The position numbers were made by a program, and so were the translations under genes. From Solobacterium sp. (GTDB lineage Bacteria; Bacillota_I; Bacilli_A; Erysipelotrichales; Erysipelotrichaceae), in assembly GCA_017459725.1 (NCBI GenBank), contig JAFUCL010000005.1:1-64000 (forward strand): DNA of 64,000 nt. Direction: 5' to 3'. The notes beneath the pieces were generated by a model. That model searched no databases. It was not told the origin of the DNA and saw only the letters and a program-made list of their open reading frames with translations. This document shows positions 46,350-55,957 of this stretch, in pieces. Each line of letters opens with the position of its first letter. Positions within the stretch are counted from its first letter, which is position 1.

Positions 46350-47695
46350 CGAGAGTGATTACATATGGGGTATTCGATCTGTTTCATCAGGGACATATCA
46401 ATCTGCTGAAACATGCGAAGGAACTCGGCGATGAACTGATTGTTGGAATTACAACAGACCAGTATGCGTATGAAAGAGGCAAACTGACGGTCGTTGATTC
46501 ACTGGAAACCAGGATGGAGAACGTCCGCAAATGCCCGTACACAGACGAAGTGATTGTTGAGGATCACATCGGACAGAAGGTTGAGGATATCCTGAAATAC
46601 AACATTGATATCTTTGCCATCGGGGATGACTGGTTCGGAAAATTCGATTATCTGGAAGATTACTGCAAAGTGGTTTATCTGCCGCGTACTGCAGGCATTT
46701 CTTCGTCTATTTTACGTCTGGAAAAGTATCCGTATCTGCGCATGGGAATCATCGGTGCAGGAAGGATTGCACAGCGCTTCGTGAAGGAAGCCGGCTATGT
46801 GCGGGAGATACAGATCACCAGTGTATATCATCCCAATCCGGATACCTCCGCATCCCTGGCAAGATTCCTGGGACAGAATACAGCCATTGCCAAAGTGCGC
46901 ACACTGCCGAAGCTGTTTGATAACTGTGATGCGGTTTATATCGCTTCTCCGCATGATACACATTATGCCTATGCCAAAGCAGCATTGGAAGCAGGACGCC
47001 ATGTGCTGTGCGAGAAACCATTGGCACTGCGTAAAAAGGATGCAGTTGAGCTGTTCAGGCTTGCTTCGGAAAAGGGACTGGTTCTGATGGAAGGCATCAA
47101 GACAGCATACTGTCCGGGTTTCTGCCGCATGATCTCGCTGGCGCGCAGCGGTGTAATCGGGGAGATCCATGATGTGGAAGCCTCATTCACAAGACTGACA
47201 CCTCCGGGGGTGCGGGAATGGACGGATCTTAAGACAGGCGGAAGCTTTACGGAGCTTGGCAGCTATGTGCTTCTGCCGGTGATGAAACTGCTCGGAACGG
47301 ATAATCTGACCTGGCGCTTTGAATCGGTGCTGAATGCGAACGGTCTTGATACATATACAAGAGTCTATCTGCGCAGACAGGATATGCTTGCGGAAGGCAA
47401 GTGCGGTCTTGGCGTGAAGTCTGAAGGTGAACTGATCATCAGCGGTACGAAAGGCTATATCCTCGCTGAAGCTCCCTGGTGGAAGACACAGTACTACGAA
47501 GTGCGCGGAGAGAATCCTGCGTACAGACAGCGCTACAGTGCCGAATATGCCGAAGACGGTCTGCGGTATGAGATAGCGGATTTCATGTACAGAGTGCAGG
47601 GACATGCCGGACGTGAGGATAAACTGACACCGGTAGAGTCCGCAAAGATGGCGGAAATCATGGAGGATTTCCTGGCCGGGAGGAATAAGGGATGA
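46346..47695 (+). CDS. Fused cytidylyltransferase (TagD-like) and Gfo/Idh/MocA oxidoreductase
   Basis: A 449-residue two-domain enzyme. Residues 1-128 are a glycerol-3-phosphate-type cytidylyltransferase: YGVFDLFHQGH holds the HxGH motif (14-17), and RTAGISSS (114-121) matches the RTxGISTT signature. Residues 131-445 are an NAD(P)-dependent oxidoreductase: GIIGAGRIAQ at 134-143 and EKP at 223-225. By analogy with TarI/TarJ or Bcs1-type reductase-cytidylyltransferase pairs, it may reduce a keto-sugar phosphate and link the polyol phosphate to CMP. The families here differ from those known pairs. Coupled by overlap on both sides. Confidence 0.82.
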   Translation: MTRVITYGVFDLFHQGHINLLKHAKELGDELIVGITTDQYAYERGKLTVVDSLETRMENVRKCPYTDEVIVEDHIGQKVEDILKYNIDIFAIGDDWFGKFDYLEDYCKVVYLPRTAGISSSILRLEKYPYLRMGIIGAGRIAQRFVKEAGYVREIQITSVYHPNPDTSASLARFLGQNTAIAKVRTLPKLFDNCDAVYIASPHDTHYAYAKAALEAGRHVLCEKPLALRKKDAVELFRLASEKGLVLMEGIKTAYCPGFCRMISLARSGVIGEIHDVEASFTRLTPPGVREWTDLKTGGSFTELGSYVLLPVMKLLGTDNLTWRFESVLNANGLDTYTRVYLRRQDMLAEGKCGLGVKSEGELIISGTKGYILAEAPWWKTQYYEVRGENPAYRQRYSAEYAEDGLRYEIADFMYRVQGHAGREDKLTPVESAKMAEIMEDFLAGRNKG

Positions 47696-48978
47696 CCGGT
47701 GCTTTCCGGCAGCACTTCATGCATGGCAGAACCGTGGATGAAGATACCGGTCTGCTCAGAGATGAAACGGGATATGCGGTGAATGCTGAACCTGTGCATG
47801 TTTCGGCAGGCACCCGGATCAAAGCAATCGATGACAGTGCTTTCCGGATCTTCTTCTATGCGGAGAAAATACCGGAAGAACTGATTTACACATATACGTA
47901 TGAACCCGAGTCCAACTGGACGGCATACTGCGCGCATGTCTCTGAATACGAAATGAAGGCGGGAGAGCATGTCGTTCCTGTATCGGGATATATACGCACT
48001 GTTATACGGGACAGAGACAGTGCCGAAAGCTGGCAGGACTACTTTGCCGTATCCGGAAACGAACTGCCTGATATCATCACACCGGATCAGTCTGCTCTGA
48101 TATCCCGTGTCCGGAAATATACGGAACCGGATGATCTGAAACTGATCCTGCTGGCTGATACGCATTATACGGTCAACGGCAACTGGGAGAAGACGGCAGC
48201 TTCTGTTCGTGAAGTACAGAGCGATTGTCCGGCGGATGCGGTTGTGCATCTCGGCGATTTCACGGACGGTATGCTCACCAGTGAACAGACGAAGGAATAT
48301 GCCGGCAGGGTAATCAATGACCTGAAGGATACCGGTCTGCCCCTGTATGCATGCCTTGGCAACCATGATGTGAATTACTTCAGAGACAACCGTGAGCGGA
48401 TCAGTATGCGTGAATGCGCGGCGTTTTACCTGGGCAGGCAGTCATGCAGTTACAGCGTCATATATCCCGAACATCATCTGAAGCTGATCTTCATCAATTC
48501 CTTTGATCCGGACAGGCATGAGCGGTACGGCTTTTCCTTCCGCGATGTTCTCTGGCTGCAGAAGGAAGTGCACAGTACACCGAAGAACATGAAGCTGATT
48601 GTCTTTTCGCATGTGCCGCCGCTGCCTGGGATCCATGTATGGAGCGATACGATTCTGAACAGCAGCCGCGTTATGCATATTCTCGAAGCACGGCAGCAGA
48701 GAATACCCGGTTCTATACTGGCATGGATCCACGGACACAATCATGCCGATCAGATCGTGACGGAACATTCCTTCCCGATCGTTGGCATCGGCTGTGCCAA
48801 ACTGGAATACTTTACGGACCACAAACCGACCGGCGCATCCGTGTATATGCGCAGACAGGATACAGAGAGTGAATTGCTCTGGGACTATGTGCTGATCAAT
48901 GCAGAGAAACAACGCATACGTTTCTTACGCTGCGGGGCAGGCACAGACAGAACAATAGAGAAAGGAGCAGCAGTATGA
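47692..48978 (+). CDS. Calcineurin-like metallophosphoesterase
   Basis: A 428-residue protein. The metal-binding motifs are complete: LADTHY (Asp156, His158), LGDFTD near 187, GNHD at 223-226, FSHVPP, and GHNH near 353. An N-terminal domain of about 140 residues, beta-rich and without a family I know, precedes the phosphoesterase. No signal peptide. It may hydrolyse a phosphodiester or nucleotide-sugar in the pathway, or trim polymer. Coupled by ATGA to its neighbours. Confidence 0.8.
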   Translation: MTGAFRQHFMHGRTVDEDTGLLRDETGYAVNAEPVHVSAGTRIKAIDDSAFRIFFYAEKIPEELIYTYTYEPESNWTAYCAHVSEYEMKAGEHVVPVSGYIRTVIRDRDSAESWQDYFAVSGNELPDIITPDQSALISRVRKYTEPDDLKLILLADTHYTVNGNWEKTAASVREVQSDCPADAVVHLGDFTDGMLTSEQTKEYAGRVINDLKDTGLPLYACLGNHDVNYFRDNRERISMRECAAFYLGRQSCSYSVIYPEHHLKLIFINSFDPDRHERYGFSFRDVLWLQKEVHSTPKNMKLIVFSHVPPLPGIHVWSDTILNSSRVMHILEARQQRIPGSILAWIHGHNHADQIVTEHSFPIVGIGCAKLEYFTDHKPTGASVYMRRQDTESELLWDYVLINAEKQRIRFLRCGAGTDRTIEKGAAV

Positions 48979-49805
48979 TCCGGCTCGACGATGATAAACT
49001 GAGAGATGTGCAGATGACGGAACTGGAGATTCTGATGGAAGCAGACAGAATCTGCCGGAAATGCGGCATACACTACAACATCATTGCCGGCACACTGCTC
49101 GGTGCTGTACGGCACGGCGGATATATTCCGTGGGATGATGATGCGGATATAGCGTTGCTGCGGGAAGACTATGAGAAGTTCCGCAAAGCATGCGAAACGG
49201 AACTGGATCATGAACGTTTCTATTTCCAGGATCATTCCGTTACTCCGGGTTACCGCTGGGGTTACGGCAAACTGCGCCGGAAGGATTCTCTGTTTCTGCG
49301 TGAACACCAGGAACATATGCCGTATGAACAGGGCATCTTCATAGATGTCTTTCCGCTGGATGCAGTGCCGCAGAGTCATCTCGGAAGAACACTGAAGAAT
49401 TTTGAATGCTTTGTCATCCGCAAAGCGTTATGGTCCAAGGTCGGTGCCGTGGCGGAAAAGAATACTGCCGTGCGCTGTGTATACAAACTGATGAATCTGA
49501 TTCCTGAGAAAACGATCCGGAAACGGCTCGACAGACTGATTGACAGGTCAAGGTCTGTTAAGAGCGATTGGGTGCGGATCCTGATGTTTCCGACACCGAA
49601 CAACGAATATGCGTACCGCCGGGAGTGGTATGAACATTCAGCCGACACGGTCTTTGAAGGACATGTCTTTCAGGGCATACGGGACTATGATGCATACCTG
49701 TCCTTTAAGTTCGGAAACTATATGGAACTGCCGCCGGAATCACAGCGCAAAACACATCCGGTATCAGCACTGAAGATTCCCGGAAAGGAAATGATCCGGG
49801 AATGA
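48975..49805 (+). CDS. LicD family phosphotransferase
   Basis: A 276-residue LicD protein. The core reads IIAGTLLGAVRHGGYIPWDD (near residues 39-58) with the Asp-rich metal motif DDDAD, and GIFIDVFPLD follows near 120. LicD enzymes move phosphocholine or related phospho-groups from a CDP-activated donor to a glycan, which fits the CDP-forming enzymes here. Start and stop overlap neighbours. Confidence 0.88.
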   Translation: MIRLDDDKLRDVQMTELEILMEADRICRKCGIHYNIIAGTLLGAVRHGGYIPWDDDADIALLREDYEKFRKACETELDHERFYFQDHSVTPGYRWGYGKLRRKDSLFLREHQEHMPYEQGIFIDVFPLDAVPQSHLGRTLKNFECFVIRKALWSKVGAVAEKNTAVRCVYKLMNLIPEKTIRKRLDRLIDRSRSVKSDWVRILMFPTPNNEYAYRREWYEHSADTVFEGHVFQGIRDYDAYLSFKFGNYMELPPESQRKTHPVSALKIPGKEMIRE

Positions 49806-52225
49806 GACCGGAGCTGGAACTGAAAGAAATCGTCATATTCGGCACGGGTTTTCTGGCGGATATGTTTTATACGGCACTTGAGGCAAATGATCTGCTGGAT
49901 CATGTACGCTTCTGCCTGGTTACAAAAGCAGCGGCGGGTGAAATATTCAGGGGACTGCCCGTATACGGGATGGAGGAATGTCCTGAAATCAGTGAAGGCA
50001 TGCTTGTATGCATAGCCGTGCATGAAGCACTGCTGCCGGGTGTACGGCAGACACTGCAGGCATACGGAATTCCCGCAGAAAGAACCGTATGGATCACACC
50101 GTATCTGACAGAGCTGCTGTACGGGGAATGCATACGGGAAGGGATGATGCCGCTGAAGGAACTCATGTGTGCACAGGATCCGGAGAACAACTGGATCACG
50201 GTCCGCTATGCCGCGATGCGTGAATACACGGAAGGCACAGGTAACAGATACAAAGATCTGTATATCCGCGCCCAGTCCCTGCATGCTTCCGCTGCCACGG
50301 CCGCAAAACGGTACGAGGCACTGAAGCATATCTGCGATGAAATGCGGAAGGGGTATGATGCCTCCCATCCTGTACTGATCGATGAGGATCTCAGAATCAT
50401 AGACGGACTGCACCGGACAGCCGCGGCACTGCTCTGCGGTGTAAAGGAAATATCGTATCGGATGTACAGACGCTCACCGGTATATGACCGGGTGCTGAGG
50501 GAAGAAAACAGATTGCGGAATGAGGTCCTTGCAAGAGCCGGGTTTGCCGCAGAGGATATACAGCTGCTGAAGCAATGCAAAGAGGAAATGGCAGAGAAGG
50601 TCAGGGTTATGGAAGAAAAGAAGACACCGGAAATCAGTGTGATCATACCGGTCTACAACGTAGAAGACTACATTGATACATGCATGGAATCACTTGCGGC
50701 ACAGACATATACGGATTTTGAAGTTCTGCTGATCAATGACGGTTCAACGGATCATTCCGCAGATCACTGCCGGAAGTGGGCAGAGAAAGACAGCCGTATC
50801 CGCTTCATTGACAAAGCGAATGAAGGTGTTTCCGCATCCCGGAATCTGGGCATTGATGAAGCACGAGGCACCTATCTTTCCTTCATTGATCCCGATGACT
50901 GGGTGGATCCGCAGTACTTTGAAAAACTGAATGAAGCTGCTGTAAAGAGCGGTGCCGATTATACAGAGTGTGATCTCTGGCGCTATGACAACCGCTCCGG
51001 CAAGAAGATATACAGAGCGTGCTATGGAAGAATGGGGGTTCCGTATACCCGCAGAGAACATATGCGTCTGGGACCGACCGCTACATACAAGGCTCTGACG
51101 AAACGGTCTTTGTGGAATGATCACCATGTCCGCATGCCGTCCTGTTCATTTGAATCACCGGCTGTATACTCGCTGCTGCTGGCTTTGTCCAACAAGATTG
51201 AGAATGTGCGGGAACCGCTGTACTACTACCGCAGATTCCGGGAAAATTCACTGATTGAAACCGGATATGCTGCCAAGGATGGTAAACCGGACAATGCCAT
51301 GGCGCTTGATGCCATGCGCTTCCTGATCGGTGAGTATAAACGCTGCGGTATCTACGAAGAGTATAAAGATACACTGGAGGGAATCGTTACATACCGGCTC
51401 AGTGATATCCTGGCCACCCAGTTCTACCGCAAACGCGAAGAAGACTATCTGGAACAGACTGCCAACTACCGGGCATTCCTGAAGGAGATGTTCCCGGAGG
51501 AACATGCCGTTCCGTATCTTTCCTGGGGCGGATACAACCTGAACCGGATACTGGCATATCTGAACCGACTTCATGATCCGTACTGCCGTTTCAATTTCTC
51601 CAGTCTGATTTCTCTGCTGGGAAACAAGACGGATGAAAGCATCTCCACCGAACACCGCAACCGGTACCGGCATATGATGCTGGAGCGTGAAAAGAACCAT
51701 GCCTTTGAAACGATTCTGAAGGAAGTAAAGCCGGCATATCTCTTCGTGAATCTGATTGAGGAGCGGTTTGATATCCTGGCAGGTGATGGCTTCTATGTCA
51801 CGGACAGCGATGCCTTCCAGGGCCGAAGCAATTCCTCCGAAGAGCATCTGCGCAGGATACCGCGTGAGAGTGAAGAATGCAGGGAACTGTTCCGGAAAGC
51901 TGCCAAGAAGTTCATTGCTCTGGCAAAGGAAGCCGTTCCGGGAATACGCATTGTAATCGTTGAGGATTATCTTGCTGAAACCGTCGGTGATCTGCAGGAA
52001 AAGCAGGAATACGCAGAGATTAAAGATATCCGCCGAACCAATGCAATCCTGCAAGATTACTACGCATATATGAAAGAGATCTGTCCGGAGGCTTTGGTGG
52101 TTTCCGGAGCGGATGATCCGCTGTACTTCACAGACCGCAATTATGAATACGGTGCCGTGCCGTCACATCTGAATGAGATCATGAACCAGAAGATTGCCGA
52201 AATGATAGAGGAGAAGCTGAAATGA
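49802..52225 (+). CDS. Four-module glycan protein: Rossmann, ParB-like, GT2, DUF6270-like
   Basis: An 807-residue protein. Residues 8-105 form a PglD-N-like Rossmann module (IVIFGTGFLAD). Residues 130-240 contain a ParB-nuclease-like segment (VLIDEDLRIIDGLHRTAAAL). Residues 275-500 are a GT2 domain (ISVIIPVYNVEDYI, LINDGSTDHS, FIDPDDW). From about 634 to the end lies a DUF6270-like SGNH-type module (YLFVNLIEERFDIL, then VSGADDPLYF). Such combinations are rare; the last module may hydrolyse or transfer an acyl group. Overlaps its neighbours by 4 bases. Confidence 0.78.
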   Translation: MRPELELKEIVIFGTGFLADMFYTALEANDLLDHVRFCLVTKAAAGEIFRGLPVYGMEECPEISEGMLVCIAVHEALLPGVRQTLQAYGIPAERTVWITPYLTELLYGECIREGMMPLKELMCAQDPENNWITVRYAAMREYTEGTGNRYKDLYIRAQSLHASAATAAKRYEALKHICDEMRKGYDASHPVLIDEDLRIIDGLHRTAAALLCGVKEISYRMYRRSPVYDRVLREENRLRNEVLARAGFAAEDIQLLKQCKEEMAEKVRVMEEKKTPEISVIIPVYNVEDYIDTCMESLAAQTYTDFEVLLINDGSTDHSADHCRKWAEKDSRIRFIDKANEGVSASRNLGIDEARGTYLSFIDPDDWVDPQYFEKLNEAAVKSGADYTECDLWRYDNRSGKKIYRACYGRMGVPYTRREHMRLGPTATYKALTKRSLWNDHHVRMPSCSFESPAVYSLLLALSNKIENVREPLYYYRRFRENSLIETGYAAKDGKPDNAMALDAMRFLIGEYKRCGIYEEYKDTLEGIVTYRLSDILATQFYRKREEDYLEQTANYRAFLKEMFPEEHAVPYLSWGGYNLNRILAYLNRLHDPYCRFNFSSLISLLGNKTDESISTEHRNRYRHMMLEREKNHAFETILKEVKPAYLFVNLIEERFDILAGDGFYVTDSDAFQGRSNSSEEHLRRIPRESEECRELFRKAAKKFIALAKEAVPGIRIVIVEDYLAETVGDLQEKQEYAEIKDIRRTNAILQDYYAYMKEICPEALVVSGADDPLYFTDRNYEYGAVPSHLNEIMNQKIAEMIEEKLK

Positions 52226-53487
52226 CTAAAGTAACTGTGGTTATACCTGTATATAACGTGGAAGCGTGGTTTCCGGCATGCCTGGACAGTGTGCTGAACC
52301 AGACCCTGAAAGATATTGAAGTCATCTGTATCGATGATGTCTCTCCGGACCGCTGCGGGGAAATCATGGATGCATATGCGGCCAAAGACAGCCGTGTGAT
52401 TCCCGTGCATCTGACGGAAAACCACCAGCAGGGATACGGACGCAATGTCGGTCTGGAAAGGGCAAAGGGCAAGTATATTTACTTCCTGGACTCCGATGAC
52501 ATGATTGAGCAGAATGCCCTGCAGGAGCTGTATGATACAGCGGAAAAAGATCAGCTGGACGGTATTTTCTTTGACTCCCAGGTTATCTATGAGAATGAGA
52601 ATCTGAGGAAAAAGCATTCCCTGTACATGGGCCTGCGTGAAGGAACATACAAAGATGAAGTATATAAAGGTTCTGATCTCCTTGATGCCTTCAATGCCCA
52701 GCATGAATGGACATGCTACGTGCAGAGACAGCTCTGGAATACGGACTTCCTGCGCAGACATCAGCTTACCTTCCCGGTTCATACCGAACATGAGGATGAG
52801 TGGCTTCCGTTTGCGGCAATCCTGCTGGCGGACAGAGTGCGATATGTCAGAAAGCCGTACTTCATCCGCCGATACCGTGAGAACAGTGTGATGACAAGAC
52901 CCCCGCATCCGAAGGATTTCCACGGATACTTTGTCACTTACTGCATGATGGTTGATTTCCTCAGACGCGAAAAGATCCAGAGTGCCGGTGCGCTTGATAA
53001 TCTCAGCAGAATATACGGCTGTATTAATCTTTTCTGGCCGGTGTTCAAGGCGCAGGAAGATCCCGCCGGTTGGTTCAGAGGCACCGTGTATGAGGATCGT
53101 TATTACTTCTATGAGAGTGAAAAACTGATGGCCGATATCATGAAGAAAGAGGAGGAAGCACGGTGGAGTTTCCTGCGGCAGTACCGCCATGTGTATGTTT
53201 ACGGTGCAGGCAGGATCGGTCAGAGCCTGTTCCTCAGACTGCAGAGCATCTCCATACCGGTGGACGGTTTTATTGTAACCTCAGCGGGAAACAACCCGGC
53301 AGAAGTCTATCACCGGAAGGTTACGGAACTGGATGACCATGTGCAGGAAAAGGATTCCGTCATTGTTGTGGCCATGGCGGCGGCATACCATGATGAAGTC
53401 AGGGAACTGCTGGACCGCAAAGGATTCCATTATTACACCTATGCAACAAACATCGTGAAGGGACCGTATGGCAGTAAGGCAGAGTGA
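52222..53487 (+). CDS. GT2 glycosyltransferase with C-terminal Rossmann module
   Basis: A 421-residue protein. The N-terminal GT2 domain (VTVVIPVYNVEAWF, IDDVSPDRCG, LDSDD) runs to about 230. After a helical linker, residues 322-421 form a Rossmann-like module (VYVYGAGRIGQSLF) of the same kind as those starting the genes on either side. ATGA-coupled upstream; its last 20 bases overlap the next gene. Confidence 0.82.
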   Translation: MTKVTVVIPVYNVEAWFPACLDSVLNQTLKDIEVICIDDVSPDRCGEIMDAYAAKDSRVIPVHLTENHQQGYGRNVGLERAKGKYIYFLDSDDMIEQNALQELYDTAEKDQLDGIFFDSQVIYENENLRKKHSLYMGLREGTYKDEVYKGSDLLDAFNAQHEWTCYVQRQLWNTDFLRRHQLTFPVHTEHEDEWLPFAAILLADRVRYVRKPYFIRRYRENSVMTRPPHPKDFHGYFVTYCMMVDFLRREKIQSAGALDNLSRIYGCINLFWPVFKAQEDPAGWFRGTVYEDRYYFYESEKLMADIMKKEEEARWSFLRQYRHVYVYGAGRIGQSLFLRLQSISIPVDGFIVTSAGNNPAEVYHRKVTELDDHVQEKDSVIVVAMAAAYHDEVRELLDRKGFHYYTYATNIVKGPYGSKAE

Positions 53488-55957
53488 GCAGGAATACGTT
53501 CTGAGCAGATTCGCTGCATCGTTTGCGGAGATGAAGGGACAGCGTATCTTTCTGTACGGCTGCGGACCGTATACGGAGCAGATCATCAGAAGGTTTGATG
53601 ATGACTTTGCTTTCTGCGGGGTGATTGCGGATACAGAAGAATATGCCGGCAAACGGTGTTTTCCGCTGGACTGTGATGAGGTCAGGGAAGCCGATGTGAT
53701 TATCCTTTCGGAGCATAAGCCGACCGGAGAAGCGGATTTTCATGCCTGCAGCGGATTCTGTGAAGATAACGGTATCCGGCTGTTTGACATGTACGGGCTT
53801 GATGAGCTGCAAGTGCATGCGGAACTGGCATCACATGTGTATCAGAATCCGGAAGGGTGGCAGCGAATTGCGGCCACGTATGATGTGGTTTCCTTTGCGG
53901 CAGTTGAAACACTGACCATGCGGGATCAGATCAATGAAACAGGTCTCAGAGTCAGACCGGTCTTTCTGAACCTGATCCGGTGGCTGAAGAAACAGGGTAA
54001 AAAGGCCGTGTTTATGGACAGACCGGCCTGCCCGTATGAAGTGATGGAAAAGACGCTGCGTATGGCGGGTGTCATTGAACCGGATGAAGATGCGCATGAT
54101 GTGCTGTTTATGCGGGCAGGAGAGGATCTCGGCTTCAGAACCGTAAGAGAGAAGTATCCGGGCAGAATACTGCATATCGGGGTGAGCACCGGCAATGACG
54201 GTGTTATTCCGCGCTTTTACGGAATTGATACATACCGCGTGGTGATGGCAGGACAATGGGTTCTGGATAACATGCTGCCGCAGGCATATATGTTTGATAC
54301 ATATACAGCCGAGACGGAAACGCAGCTGAACAGGGAGGATATACTGCAGGAAGCTCAGAAAGCGGATGTGGTGTCCTTCGATATATTCGATACACTGCTC
54401 ATCAGGTATGTGCCTGCCCCCGAAGATGTGTTTGCACTGGTTGAACGGAGAACATATCCGGAGGGAGCACCGTATGACTATGTTTCGCTGCGCAGGAAAT
54501 ACCAGCGGGAGCTGTACTGTGCAGATCTTGATGAAATATACAGACATATACGTGAAGCTTCCGGTATCCCGGAAGCGGAAGCTGAGAGAGTGAAGCAGAG
54601 CGAACTGGCATGCGAGAAACACCTTCTGACCGGAAGAAAACCGGTCATTGATCTGCTTGCGGAGATCCGTTCTGCAGGCAAGAAGATTGTACTGACCTCG
54701 GATATGTATCTGGATGAAAAGCAGCTGGAGGAGATTCTGGCGGCGCAGGGCATCACCGGGTATGAGAGAATCTTTGTTTCGTGTGATCAGCGTACGGATA
54801 AAAGACACGGCCTGTATGAGAAAGTGAAGGAATACGCCGGTGAAGGGGCTTCGGTGCTGCATATCGGTGATGATCCGGAAGCGGATCTTCTCTGTGCGGA
54901 AGAGAACGGACTTAAAGGATTCCTGATTTCTTCCGTACGGACGCTGGCGGAAAGACGCGGCTGGCATAAGGCACTGGCCGCGGCAGAGACTACAGAGGAA
55001 AAGACGACTCTGGGCATTGCCATGGCGGCAGCGTTCAGTGATCCCTTTGCGCCTGTGCAGATGAAGGATCTTCCGGACACGGAGCGGTACAGGCGGTATG
55101 CGGGAAGTGCGGCGGCTGTGATGATTCTTGCCTATCTGCAGAACCTCCGAATATATGCGGATGATGTAAATGCGGACAGGATTCTGTTTGCGGCCAGGGA
55201 CGGGTATATTCTGAATACGGTTTACGGAATGCAGTATCCCGATGATGAAAGAGCATGTTACTTTGAAACAAGCAGGCATGCGTCATTCCTGGCTGCCTGT
55301 GATGATCCGGAAGCGCAGGGCATCCTGATCAGAATGCGGGATAAAGCAGAGGCTGCAGCCAATGCCCTTGAAGTCGCATGTGATGCGGATACAACCGAGG
55401 AACTGATCTGCAGACATACGGAAGAAATCCGTAATCGGGCACTGGGTGAGAGGCGCAATTACAGACAGTATCTTAAGAACAGCGGTCTTGATCAGTGCCG
55501 GAAAGCAGTATTCTGTGATTTTGTTTCCACAGGAACAAGTCAGATGTTCCTGCACAGATTTGTGCCGTTTGATATCACCGGGTATTACTTTGCCAGACCG
55601 TATTACGCGTATGAAACAGGTGAAGAAATCACATACTGCTTCAACAGCAAAGCAGACCGTACCTTTACCGACAACTATGTTGAGATGGAATGCATCATGA
55701 GTTCTCCCGATGCTTCTCTGATCGGTTTTGATGAAGCGGGAAATGCACGCAGGGCAAAAGAAAACCGTACACCCGCGCAGCTGCATCTTCTCAATCTGAT
55801 GCATGCGGAAGTACGGAAGTTTGTTTCCCTGTATCTGGATATATGCGGAAATGACGGGGTGATCCGGCCGGAGTTTGCAGAGATTCTCTATGCGGCGGAC
55901 GGTTACCACAACATCATGCATGAAGTATATGATGACTGGACACAGAAGTCCTGGTGA
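53468..55957 (+). CDS. HAD-superfamily glycan-locus protein (COG5610-like)
   Basis: An 829-residue protein. Residues 20-110 are a Rossmann-like module (IFLYGCGPYTEQII). A HAD-like phosphatase domain follows from about 300 (VVSFDIFDTLLIR, where the first Asp acts as nucleophile; LTSDMYLDE; HIGDDPEAD). A long C-terminal region from 490 is alpha-helical (FAARDGYILNTV, CDFVSTGTSQMFL). It resembles COG5610-type HAD hydrolases found in polysaccharide loci. Substrate unknown. AAGGGA lies 6 bases before the start, inside the previous gene. Confidence 0.8.
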   Translation: MAVRQSEQEYVLSRFAASFAEMKGQRIFLYGCGPYTEQIIRRFDDDFAFCGVIADTEEYAGKRCFPLDCDEVREADVIILSEHKPTGEADFHACSGFCEDNGIRLFDMYGLDELQVHAELASHVYQNPEGWQRIAATYDVVSFAAVETLTMRDQINETGLRVRPVFLNLIRWLKKQGKKAVFMDRPACPYEVMEKTLRMAGVIEPDEDAHDVLFMRAGEDLGFRTVREKYPGRILHIGVSTGNDGVIPRFYGIDTYRVVMAGQWVLDNMLPQAYMFDTYTAETETQLNREDILQEAQKADVVSFDIFDTLLIRYVPAPEDVFALVERRTYPEGAPYDYVSLRRKYQRELYCADLDEIYRHIREASGIPEAEAERVKQSELACEKHLLTGRKPVIDLLAEIRSAGKKIVLTSDMYLDEKQLEEILAAQGITGYERIFVSCDQRTDKRHGLYEKVKEYAGEGASVLHIGDDPEADLLCAEENGLKGFLISSVRTLAERRGWHKALAAAETTEEKTTLGIAMAAAFSDPFAPVQMKDLPDTERYRRYAGSAAAVMILAYLQNLRIYADDVNADRILFAARDGYILNTVYGMQYPDDERACYFETSRHASFLAACDDPEAQGILIRMRDKAEAAANALEVACDADTTEELICRHTEEIRNRALGERRNYRQYLKNSGLDQCRKAVFCDFVSTGTSQMFLHRFVPFDITGYYFARPYYAYETGEEITYCFNSKADRTFTDNYVEMECIMSSPDASLIGFDEAGNARRAKENRTPAQLHLLNLMHAEVRKFVSLYLDICGNDGVIRPEFAEILYAADGYHNIMHEVYDDWTQKSW

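Noticed and set aside
53831-55279. A 482-codon open frame on the - strand
   Set aside because: It is the complement of the HAD protein, which has clear catalytic motifs; the shadow has no family match and a tail of arginine and histidine.
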